From positions 23,452 through 35,621 of the forward strand of contig DIRQ01000080.1 in the NCBI GenBank assembly GCA_002424365.1: a stretch of DNA of 12,170 nucleotides, given 5' to 3'. Source of the DNA: Syntrophomonas sp. UBA5432. Lineage in GTDB: Bacteria; Bacillota; Syntrophomonadia; Syntrophomonadales; Syntrophomonadaceae. Position 1 is the stretch's first letter; every line of letters begins with the position of its first letter. The notes beneath the pieces were generated by a model. That model did not search any database, was not told the origin of the DNA, and saw only the letters and a list, made by a program, of their open reading frames with translations. Position numbers and translations under genes: made by a program. This document shows, piece by piece, positions 1 to 5,278 of this stretch.

Positions 1-195
1 GGTCAGGTATTTCTACTCTATCTAATTGGTTATGCTATTTACCGGTTTATCATAGAGTTCTTCCGCTCCAGTGAAATTTTTGTAGGGGTAATGTCATTGG
101 GACAGGTATATACCCTGGGTTTACTGCTTTTAGGATTACTGGCATATTATTGGCAGAAGTCACGCCACCGGGAGGAAATAGCGAATGAAAAATAA
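1..195 (+). CDS. lgt: Prolipoprotein diacylglyceryl transferase, C-terminal part (partial)
   Basis: The reading frame is open from base 1 and ends at TAA, giving the last 64 residues of a membrane protein. It reads GQVFLLYLIGYAIYRFIIEF, then an arginine and a second hydrophobic stretch (SLGQVYTLGLLLLGLLAYY) and a charged tail. The pattern of G-Q-x-F, Y-L, R-F-x-I-E-x-x-R and a later S-x-G-Q is the usual C-terminus of Lgt, which transfers diacylglycerol from phosphatidylglycerol to the lipobox cysteine of prolipoproteins in the cytoplasmic membrane. The last codons overlap the start of the next gene by 11 bases, so the two are probably co-transcribed and translationally coupled. The N-terminal catalytic part lies outside the window, so the family call depends on this C-terminal signature only. 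Confidence 0.82.
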   Translation, partial: GQVFLLYLIGYAIYRFIIEFFRSSEIFVGVMSLGQVYTLGLLLLGLLAYYWQKSRHREEIANEK

Positions 196-799
196 TGAGA
201 GTCAGAATGGGGTTAAAATAGATTCCCCAATAACCCTTCGAGATAATCTGCGTAAGCAGATAATGATTAGAAGGAATAAACTATCCTATCTAGAGGTGGA
301 TAGTTTAAGCCAGCAGGTATGTCGTCGCCTGGAAGAACTTCAACCAGTACAGCACGCAGAGGTAATCATGGGGTTTAGTAGTATTAAAAATGAGGTTAAC
401 TTAAGTCCTCTGCTCCAGAAGCTGCAGAAACAAGGGCGGACTATTCTGCTTCCAAGAGTCGAGGGAGATGACTTGCTGGCAGTTGAATATAGGGATGAAA
501 ACGATATAGAACTTAGTTCTTTCGGTATTCGGGAACCTCTGGGAGAGCCTTTTGCAATAGATAAAATTGATGTGGTAATAGTTCCTGGCCTGGTGTTTGA
601 TGCCAGCGGCTACCGTCTGGGGTACGGTAAAGGCTATTATGACCGTTTTCTACTCCGTTTGAACAAACAGTGTTTCAAATGTGGGATTTGTTATGAATTT
701 CAAGTGGTTAATAATGTTTATCCTCACCCGGGCGATGTGCCGGTACATTGGATTGTTACTGACCACTCTGAAGTTGCAGTAAATTGGGATTTCTTTTGA
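185..799 (+). CDS. 5-formyltetrahydrofolate cyclo-ligase family protein (MTHFS, YgfA/YqgN-like)
   Basis: This 204-residue protein belongs to the 5-formyl-THF cyclo-ligase family, which uses ATP to convert 5-formyltetrahydrofolate to 5,10-methenyltetrahydrofolate in the cytosol and so returns an inhibitory storage folate to one-carbon metabolism. Visible support is the N-terminal LRKQ with a basic patch (about residues 22-32), V-P-G-L-V-F-D (133-139) and the diagnostic G-Y-R-L-G-Y-G-K-G-Y-Y-D-R-F block (142-155), followed by a C-terminal VPVHWIVTD. GGAGG lies nine bases before the ATG, inside the end of lgt. The start gives about 20 residues ahead of the family core; a later ATG would cut into the basic patch and is less likely. 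Length is normal for the family. The folate role fits an acetogenic or syntrophic metabolism, but that link is inference. Confidence 0.93.
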   Translation: MKNNESQNGVKIDSPITLRDNLRKQIMIRRNKLSYLEVDSLSQQVCRRLEELQPVQHAEVIMGFSSIKNEVNLSPLLQKLQKQGRTILLPRVEGDDLLAVEYRDENDIELSSFGIREPLGEPFAIDKIDVVIVPGLVFDASGYRLGYGKGYYDRFLLRLNKQCFKCGICYEFQVVNNVYPHPGDVPVHWIVTDHSEVAVNWDFF

Positions 800-993
800 T
801 AAAGTAGTGTGGTTTTTTATACACCCAACGGTAAACTACCTTCACCGAATTTAACGGAGAAGGGGACCGGTGAACTTATCTGTGTTGCCGTAGACGATGA
901 TGCTAATATAGAAAGACTTTAATGGTATCAGCCCCGGACAAGAGATTTTCTCTGGAAAGAATGCTTGAGATGCTAAACATGGGGGCTGATTAA
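800..993 (+). pseudogene. Possible frame-broken small protein gene
   Basis: Two adjoining frames here read like one small protein split by a frameshift. The first, open from just after the cyclo-ligase stop to a TAA at 920-922, ends in TGELICVAVDDDANIERL. The second begins at an ATG overlapping that TAA (922) and reads MVSAPDKRFSLERMLEMLNM, then G-A-D and stop. Joined with a one-base shift they give a continuous hydrophilic segment with an acidic turn and a terminal amphipathic helix. No convincing ribosome binding site or start was found for the first part. I do not recognise the family; the layout weakly recalls small DUF3892-like proteins, which is only an impression. It could equally be non-coding spacer. 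Confidence 0.28.
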
Positions 994-1021
994 GCCGTGG
1001 AAGATACAATTTTGTGAAATA

Positions 1022-1052
1022 AAAATGCTGCAGCACTAAACTGCAGCATTTT
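1022..1052. terminator. Bidirectional Rho-independent terminator
   Basis: A perfect 12-bp inverted repeat (AAAATGCTGCAG / CTGCAGCATTTT) surrounds a 7-base loop. On the minus strand it is followed by a T-rich run (TTTTTATTT), so it ends the nfeD-stomatin transcript 30 bases past the stomatin stop. On the plus strand it is followed by TTTTCCTCTT and would also stop transcripts coming from lgt and the cyclo-ligase gene. It separates the two convergent units. Confidence 0.9.
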
Positions 1053-1081
1053 CCTCTTCAATTATCAATATTCATTTATGG

Positions 1082-2038
1082 TTACGGTTTAACCTGTTCA
1101 CCGCCGGCACTATCCAGGGTAGCTTCTTTCAGAGCGGCGAATACTCCGCCTAGTCCGGCCAGGTCGGCGGGGATAATAAGCTTGGTTGCCTGCCCATCTC
1201 CAATTACCTTTAAGGCTTCCAGGGATTTAATGGCCAGTACTTTTTCATCAGCAGAAGCTTCTCTTAGCATAACCAGGCTGTCAGCCAGGGCTCTTTGTAC
1301 CAGCAGCACGGCCTGGGATTCACCTTCGGCTTCCAGGATTTTCGCCTGGCGGGTTCCTTCGGCTTCGCGGATGTTGGCTTCTTTAACCGCTTCAGCTCTT
1401 AGTATAGCAGCTTGTTTGCTCCCTTCAGCTTCTAGGATAGCGGCAGTTTTTTGCCCTTCTGCTACCAGGATAGCTTCCCTTTTTTCTCTTTCGGCCCGCA
1501 TTTGTTTTTCCATAGCGGTTTGAATATCCTTGGGGGGCAGGATGTTTTTTAGTTCTACCCGGTTTACCTTAATACCCCATTTATCAGTAGCTTCATCCAA
1601 TATAACGCGTAAGCGGGTATTGACTATATCCCTGGAAGTAAGAGTCTCATCCAGCTCCAAATCACCCACGATGTTTCTAAGAGTAGTAGCCGTTAAATTC
1701 TCTATAGCCAGAATAGGGTTGGCAATTTCATAAGTGTACTTAAAGGCGTCGGTAACCTGGTAGTAAACTACGGTATCAATCATCATAGTAACATTATCCT
1801 TGGTTATTACCGGCTGGGGAGGAAAATCCACCACCTGCTCGCGCAGATCCACCACAGCCCGGAAGGAGTCAATAAAGGGAATAATCACATTAATCCCCTG
1901 CTCCGCCATCTTGTGGAATTTACCCAGTCGCTCCACAATACCTACGGTTGCCTGTCTAATAATCTTAATAGATGAAAAAGCGATAATTATTACAAAAAGA
2001 ACAATAATCAGGTCAACAAAAATACGAAGTACCTGCAT
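1082..2038 (-). CDS. Stomatin-like SPFH/Band 7 membrane protein (slipin/QmcA type)
   Basis: The 318-residue protein has an N-terminal transmembrane helix (residues 4-24), then an SPFH domain starting with VGIVERLGKF and passing through GINVIIPFID, R-x-x-V-D-L-R-E and the typical F-P-P-Q-x-V-I-T-K-D-N-V (72-83). VVYYQVTDAFKYTYEIANP and the segment ending NRVELKNILPPKDIQTAMEK are also standard for bacterial stomatins. From residue 187 there is a tandem 11-residue repeat rich in Ala and Glu that should form a coiled coil, and a hydrophobic C-terminal region with an oligomerisation-like stretch. The family forms membrane-bound oligomers linked to microdomain organisation and quality control. AAAGGAG stands 12 bases before the ATG. 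It follows the nfeD-like gene by 42 bases in the same direction, the usual nfeD-stomatin operon. Confidence 0.95.
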   Translation of the reverse strand: MQVLRIFVDLIIVLFVIIIAFSSIKIIRQATVGIVERLGKFHKMAEQGINVIIPFIDSFRAVVDLREQVVDFPPQPVITKDNVTMMIDTVVYYQVTDAFKYTYEIANPILAIENLTATTLRNIVGDLELDETLTSRDIVNTRLRVILDEATDKWGIKVNRVELKNILPPKDIQTAMEKQMRAEREKREAILVAEGQKTAAILEAEGSKQAAILRAEAVKEANIREAEGTRQAKILEAEGESQAVLLVQRALADSLVMLREASADEKVLAIKSLEALKVIGDGQATKLIIPADLAGLGGVFAALKEATLDSAGGEQVKP

Positions 2039-2080
2039 ATGCTATCCACACTCCTTTCAAATATAAGAGGGGTTTACTCC

Positions 2081-2509
2081 TTATTCCACAGCTTTAACTA
2101 CCTGAAGTTTAACCCCGTCTATTCCGGTAACCATAATCCGGCTACCTTCCTCAATATTTTCTCCCGAAAAAGCGGTCCAGATTTCCCCATTTACCTTAAC
2201 CTGCCCAAAGTGAAGAGGCTCAATATTAGTAGTGGCAACACCGTGTTGACCAATTAAGGCGTTAACATTACTGACGGTGTCATTAGTTCGGAAAAGCTTT
2301 AAAGTTAAGGGGCGGGTAAATATGATGAATAGCAGAGTTAAAAATGCGAAAACCAGCAGCTGCACTTCCAATGAGGATAACCAACCTACACTGACTGCAC
2401 CGGCTACAATCAGGGCTGCTATAGCCAACCAGAGAAACCACAGCCCCAGGGTGAAAATCTCAATAGCACCGCATACTACTGCTATTAATATCCACTGTAC
2501 AGCGGTCAT
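2081..2509 (-). CDS. NfeD-like membrane protein, short form
   Basis: This 142-residue protein is the short NfeD type without a ClpP-like protease domain. The first 70 residues contain three hydrophobic segments (about 4-20, 22-43 and 48-65), starting with WILIAVVCGAIEIFTLGLWF, a recognisable NfeD opening. Residues 84-140 are the soluble OB-fold domain, with LIGQHGVA, a conserved G-x-V-x-V-N-G-E-x-W (101-110) and I-x-x-G-x-x-I-M-V-T-G-I-D-G (119-133). NfeD proteins bind partner stomatins through this OB domain; here the stomatin gene follows directly, so a complex at the cytoplasmic membrane is the natural reading. AAAGGGGG lies about 11 bases upstream of the ATG. The structured leader upstream may influence its expression. 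Confidence 0.93.
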   Translation of the reverse strand: MTAVQWILIAVVCGAIEIFTLGLWFLWLAIAALIVAGAVSVGWLSSLEVQLLVFAFLTLLFIIFTRPLTLKLFRTNDTVSNVNALIGQHGVATTNIEPLHFGQVKVNGEIWTAFSGENIEEGSRIMVTGIDGVKLQVVKAVE

Positions 2510-2576
2510 TTACTTAAAAACCCCCTTTAATTCAGGATGAATCCCCAAATTTGCCGAAAAAGTTCTTACTAAGTTT

Positions 2577-2663
2577 GATTGGCCAAGCAGATACAGGAGT
2601 CTGTCTCTACACAACAAACATCCACCTCCTGGGTTTATCTGTTCCCAGGCAGACTTGGCAATC
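2577..2663 (-). other. Two-conformation palindromic leader upstream of nfeD, with a mini-ORF
   Basis: Three nested stems can form: GATTGGCCAAG with CTTGGCAATC (one bulged G), CAGATA with TATCTG, and CAGGAG with CTCCTG, leaving a 26-base apical loop. An alternative set uses the same bases: AGTCTG with CAGACT, directly stacked on CCTGGG with CCCAGG around a 10-base loop. On the minus strand, toward nfeD, the region contains AGGAGG followed by TGG and an ATG opening a four-codon reading frame (MFVV, stop at 2607-2609). The AGGAGG falls inside a stem of the first fold. It sits 67 bases before the nfeD start. I do not recognise it as a known riboswitch class; it could also be a small palindromic repeat. 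Confidence 0.45.
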
Positions 2664-2745
2664 AGCCTAATCTTTATTTAAGCTGTTGCTGAGTGCTGCT
2701 AAATCTTTCTTTAATAGTCCTCCACGCCTCACTCCTCATGCCTTA

Positions 2746-2813
2746 CCCCTCACTCTAGCCAACCAATTAAGTTATAAATACAGCATTATCACAAGAAACC
2801 TTTGTTACAGTGC
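2746..2813 (+). repeat. Dispersed intergenic element, copy A (upstream of the moa operon)
   Basis: The stretch starting CCCCTCACTCTAG and ending CTTTGTTACAGTGC matches positions 8633-8701 in the same orientation. By eye, the first 33 bases are identical at 26 positions and the last 22 at 19, with a more diverged middle and a one-base length difference. Both copies lie in non-coding DNA ahead of a plus-strand gene. The end contains TTGTTA, followed 18 bases later by TTAATA, which could serve as a weak promoter. It may be a remnant of a small non-autonomous element or a shared regulatory module. Confidence 0.6.
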
Positions 2814-2861
2814 TTATTTTCTAGATTAATAATACCATATCCTTACCTCTTTTCTACAGTA

Positions 2862-2941
2862 TATCCGCAATAAGGATTTGTAATATGCGAATACTATGTC
2901 AATAATTGTAGTAGCAATGAAAATGCTGTATATTGTATAAT
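2862..2941 (+). promoter_or_regulatory. Likely moa operon promoter with upstream inverted repeat
   Basis: A perfect -10 box, TATAAT, occupies 2936-2941 and would start transcription near 2948, just before the first conserved bases of the riboswitch aptamer. No good -35 is seen at the standard spacing (AGCAAT at 17 bases; TTGTAG is too far), which suggests activator dependence or an unusual promoter. Upstream, TATCCGCA (2862-2869) and TGCGAATA (2886-2893) form an inverted repeat matching at 7 of 8 positions, around 16 bases. It could bind a regulator at about -55 to -86. Confidence 0.5.
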
Positions 2942-2954
2942 AAATCAAGATGGA

Positions 2955-3052
2955 GACTCCGATTCAGTTTACCTAAGGATTTGGCTATGGTAACTGAACG
3001 ACAGGGTATAGAGGGAAACCTGTATGCCTCCTATGGGAAAGGAGTATGCCAA
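2955..3052 (+). promoter_or_regulatory. Molybdenum/tungsten cofactor (Moco-family) riboswitch aptamer
   Basis: The leader carries the hallmark Moco RNA segments: CTCCGA near the 5' end, TTTGGC in the middle, an ACAGG/CCTGT stem enclosing GAGGGAAA, then GCCTCC, TATGGGAAAGGAG and TATGCC. From memory this closely parallels the 3' half of the E. coli moaA leader (GCCTCC...TGGAAAGGTGTACATGGC). Local pairings visible are TTCAGTTTACC with GGTAACTGAA (one extra T), ACAGG (3001-3005) with CCTGT (3019-3023), CTCC (3028-3031) with GGAG (3041-3044), and TTGGC (2981-2985) with GCCAA (3048-3052). It is followed by a terminator and then by moaA, moaC and mogA, exactly the known regulon, so an expression-platform OFF switch is likely. 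Aptamer edges are approximate. Confidence 0.87.
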
Positions 3053-3065
3053 TTAACTAAGATGC

Positions 3066-3096
3066 AAACTCCCTTCCGGGAGTTTGATTTTTTTTT
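3066..3096 (+). terminator. Riboswitch-controlled intrinsic terminator (attenuator)
   Basis: AAACTCCC and GGGAGTTT form a perfect 8-bp stem around TTCC, followed by GA and nine T. It stands directly in front of the GGGGAGG ribosome binding site of the first operon gene. Its 5' arm together with the preceding GC (GCAAACTCC, 3064-3072) can pair at 8 of 9 positions with GGAGTATGC (3041-3049) of the aptamer, giving a competing antiterminator. Ligand-stabilised aptamer would free the arm and permit termination. Confidence 0.9.
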
Positions 3097-3112
3097 GGGG
3101 AGGTTAAAGATT

Positions 3113-3289
3113 ATGGCGGATAATAAAGAACTGGTCGCAAAATTACAGGAACTATACCCCCAGGGTAAAATCACCTGTTCTGAAGCACGTGATATAGCTG
3201 CAAAGTTAAATATTGCATTAGGTGATATGGGTGAGCTCTGCGATTTGGCTGGAATAAAAATATGTGCCTGTGAGCTGGGTTGTTTCTAG
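3113..3289 (+). CDS. Small Cys-rich protein, first gene of the Moco operon
   Basis: The 58-residue product starts at an ATG nine bases after GGGGAGG. The same frame stays open 60 codons further upstream, but that extension runs through the riboswitch and terminator and is not coding. The N-terminal two thirds (ELVAKLQELYPQGKITCSEA, then RDIAAKL...MGELCDLAGI) look like a small helical, HTH-like fold, with a helix, a turn and a second S-E-A-R-D-I-A helix. The end carries C51, C53 and C57 in the sequence CACELGCF, plus C22 and C43, a possible metal or cluster ligand set. I recall similar small proteins ending in x-C-x-L-G-C-F in anaerobes but know no established function. Its place between a Moco riboswitch and moaA suggests a role in cofactor or metal handling or its regulation; this is inference. 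Confidence 0.8.
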   Translation: MADNKELVAKLQELYPQGKITCSEARDIAAKLNIALGDMGELCDLAGIKICACELGCF

Positions 3290-3325
3290 TGGTGAATGCT
3301 GGGAATACCGGGGAGAGTGAACGAT

Positions 3326-4306
3326 ATGCTGGATAAATACAACAGGGATATTAACTATTTACGAGTATCGGTTACTGACCGCTGCAACCTGCGCTGCCGT
3401 TACTGCATGCCCGAAGAAGGGGTAGGAAACCTGGGGCATTATACTATTTTGAACCTGGAGGATTTGGCTCGTTTAATTAAAATATCAACTACCATAGGAA
3501 TTCGTAAAATCAGGTTAACCGGCGGAGAACCATTGATACGCAAAAATATTGGACAATTGATACATTATATTGCTGAGATACCAGAAATAGATGATATCGC
3601 CATCACTACCAATGGTATTCTTTACCCTTCCATTGCTCAGGATTTAAAAGAGGCCGGGTTAAATCGGGTAAATATAAGTCTGGATACCTTATCGAATGAG
3701 AGGTATCGGTTCATAACCCGCCGGGGTGAGTTAAAGGATGCCTTAAAGGCAATTTTTACTGCCCTGGAGCTGGACATGCATCCAGTTAAGATAAATACGG
3801 TAATAATCAGGGGTTTTAATGACAGTGAAATTATGGATTTTGCCCGTATGGCCTACGAATATCCTCTGCACATAAGATTTATTGAATTTATGCCGATAGG
3901 AGACCTGCATTTTTGGAAAGAGCAGCGCATGATTAGTGTAGATGAAGTAAAGAAGCAGATTGAAACGGAATATACACTGGAAGCAGCCCGGACGATAAAA
4001 GGCAACGGCCCGGCACAGTATTATAATTTGGCAGGAGGGCAGGGCTCTATAGGGTTTATCACTCCTATGAGCAACCATTTCTGTGGACTGTGTAACCGTA
4101 TCCGTATGACTGCTGATGGCAAGCTTAGGGGATGTCTCTATGATAAGAGGGAAGTCGACCTGAAAGCAGCTTTACAGGCTGGAGCCAGTGACGAGGAATT
4201 AAGACAGTTATTTATTCAGGCTGTAGATATGAAACCTGCTCGCCATCATATGGATGACGGATGGGGAAATGAAAACCAGCGTAAAATGTATCAAATAGGA
4301 GGCTAA
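3326..4306 (+). CDS. moaA: GTP 3',8-cyclase MoaA (radical SAM)
   Basis: MoaA uses S-adenosylmethionine radical chemistry to turn GTP into 3',8-cyclo-7,8-dihydro-GTP, the first step of molybdopterin synthesis in the cytosol. With the start chosen here (326 residues) the radical SAM cluster ligands are C20, C24 and C27 in T-D-R-C-N-L-R-C-R-Y-C-M-P, followed by the SAM-binding TGGEP at 65-69. The second, substrate-binding cluster uses C253, C256 and C270 in F-C-G-L-C-N-R-I-R-M-T-A-D-G-K-L-R-G-C. The protein ends in Gly-Gly, the functional MoaA C-terminus. An ATG 30 bases earlier is in frame, but GGGGAG sits ten bases before this one, and M-L-D-K-Y-N-R-D-I-N-Y-L-R is the usual family opening. It follows the small Cys-rich gene by 36 bases. 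Confidence 0.97.
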   Translation: MLDKYNRDINYLRVSVTDRCNLRCRYCMPEEGVGNLGHYTILNLEDLARLIKISTTIGIRKIRLTGGEPLIRKNIGQLIHYIAEIPEIDDIAITTNGILYPSIAQDLKEAGLNRVNISLDTLSNERYRFITRRGELKDALKAIFTALELDMHPVKINTVIIRGFNDSEIMDFARMAYEYPLHIRFIEFMPIGDLHFWKEQRMISVDEVKKQIETEYTLEAARTIKGNGPAQYYNLAGGQGSIGFITPMSNHFCGLCNRIRMTADGKLRGCLYDKREVDLKAALQAGASDEELRQLFIQAVDMKPARHHMDDGWGNENQRKMYQIGG

Positions 4307-4307
4307 T

Positions 4308-4778
4308 ATGGATTTCACCCATGTTAACGAACAGGGAAGGGCTCGTATGGTTGATGTCAGTGGCAAAAATGATAGTGAACGGGTAGCTATAGCCTGTGCA
4401 ATAATCTCCATGCAACCTGAAACTCTGGCTTTAATAAAAAGTGGGGGCATTAAAAAGGGAGATGTACTAGCAGTAGCTCAGGTAGCAGGTATTATGGGTG
4501 CAAAACAGACCTCCGGTTTGGTACCCATGTGCCATCCTTTAATGCTCAATTCAGTGGATATAAACTTCGAAATGGACGATAATAACTCCAGTATTATTAT
4601 TACTTCTATAGTGAAAACTACCGGCAAAACAGGGGTAGAAATGGAAGCTATTACTGCTGCTGCTGTTGCGGCCATTACCATATACGATATGGCAAAAGCA
4701 GTAGATCGCTGGATGGAAATTAGCGAGGTTAAACTACTGGAAAAATGGGGCGGCAAGAGCGGGCATGTAAAACGATAA
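4308..4778 (+). CDS. moaC: Cyclic pyranopterin monophosphate synthase MoaC
   Basis: MoaC converts the MoaA product to cyclic pyranopterin monophosphate. The 156-residue length is typical. Visible family blocks are R-M-V-D-V-S-G-K (13-20), K-K-G-D-V-L-A-V-A-Q-V-A-G-I (49-62) with the catalytic-type K50, the M-C-H-P-L segment with H76, T-G-V-E-M-E-A (108-114), and I-Y-D-M-A-K-A-V-D (125-133) holding D127 and K130. The end, LLEKWGGKSG, is also conserved. AGGAGG (4297-4302) lies within the last codons of moaA, and only one base separates the two genes, so translation is likely coupled. Confidence 0.97.
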   Translation: MDFTHVNEQGRARMVDVSGKNDSERVAIACAIISMQPETLALIKSGGIKKGDVLAVAQVAGIMGAKQTSGLVPMCHPLMLNSVDINFEMDDNNSSIIITSIVKTTGKTGVEMEAITAAAVAAITIYDMAKAVDRWMEISEVKLLEKWGGKSGHVKR

Positions 4779-4799
4779 ATTAAGAATTAAGGTATGTAG

Positions 4800-4821
4800 G
4801 GAACGGCCCCCGTGCCGTTCC
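4800..4821. repeat. Short palindromic REP-like hairpin
   Basis: GGAACGGC and GCCGTTCC form a perfect 8-bp stem around CCCCGT, preceded by TATGTAG. The form GTAGGG-(GC-rich arm)-CCCGTG-(arm) resembles intergenic palindromic repeats seen in many copies in some Firmicutes and cyanobacteria. There is no T run, so it is not a standard terminator, though the RNA hairpin between moaC and the MOSC gene could affect mRNA stability or polarity. Confidence 0.5.
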
Positions 4822-4840
4822 GCTGTAAAGGAGAGATATT

Positions 4841-5278
4841 ATGGCAACAGGAACGCTATACTCAATTTGTATTGCCCCGGAGCGGGGACAGCTTAAAAAT
4901 GAGGTTGACCAGGCTCGAGTTATCAAGGACCAGGGTATAGAAAATGATGGGCATGCGGGTCCCTGGGGACGTCAGGTGACCTGTCTTAATTTAGCTAGTG
5001 TAAAGAAGGTTAATGAAGAAAAAAATATGAATGTAGGCCCGGGAGAATATGCTGAGAATCTGCTCATTGATGGTATTGATTTGGTTGCGGTGGGAGAAGG
5101 CGGGCGCCTAAAAATAGGTTCAGATGTAATTTTAGAAGTTTCACAGATTGGCAAAGAGGATCACCCCAGTGTAGTAACCCGTACCCTGGGTGTCACCCTT
5201 TTACCCTATGAAGGACTATTTTGCCGGGTTATTGAGGGCGGAGAAATACGTAAGGGCGATTCTGTAGAGGTGATTTAA
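4841..5278 (+). CDS. MOSC domain protein lacking the usual conserved cysteine
   Basis: This 145-residue protein is a stand-alone MOSC domain, the fold found at the C-terminus of Moco sulfurases and in YiiM-type proteins. Matching blocks are N-D-G-H-A-G-P-W-G-R-Q-V (35-46), G-P-G-E-Y-A-E-N-L-L-I-D-G-I-D-L (66-81), L-K-I-G-S (90-94), L-E-V-S-Q-I-G-K-E (98-106) and L-P-Y-E-G-L-F-C-R-V (121-130), with a terminal I-R-K-G-D. At the site where relatives usually have G-K-E-C-H this one has G-K-E-D-H (D107), and a second cysteine shortly after is also missing. A ribosome binding site (AAAGGAGAG) precedes the ATG. The stop overlaps the mogA start by one base. Association with moaC and mogA is common in clostridia, where the three activities may even be fused; a role in Mo or W cofactor delivery is inferred. 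Confidence 0.9.
   Translation: MATGTLYSICIAPERGQLKNEVDQARVIKDQGIENDGHAGPWGRQVTCLNLASVKKVNEEKNMNVGPGEYAENLLIDGIDLVAVGEGGRLKIGSDVILEVSQIGKEDHPSVVTRTLGVTLLPYEGLFCRVIEGGEIRKGDSVEVI

Noticed and set aside
851..1036. Minus-strand 61-codon frame
   Set aside because: Its start lies in the terminator hairpin, it has no ribosome binding site, and the peptide has no recognisable features.
1182..1523. Plus-strand 113-codon frame antisense to the stomatin gene
   Set aside because: Ser/Ala-rich shadow of the repetitive coiled-coil codons on the other strand; no ribosome binding site.
2933..3112. Apparent N-terminal extension of the 58-residue protein (start at 2933)
   Set aside because: It would be translated from the riboswitch and terminator region, has no ribosome binding site, and overlaps the -10 box; the ATG at 3113 follows GGGGAGG at proper spacing.
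3296..3325. Upstream ATG of moaA adding ten residues
   Set aside because: Only a weak GGTG precedes it, whereas GGGGAG stands ten bases before the ATG at 3326, and the family normally begins there.
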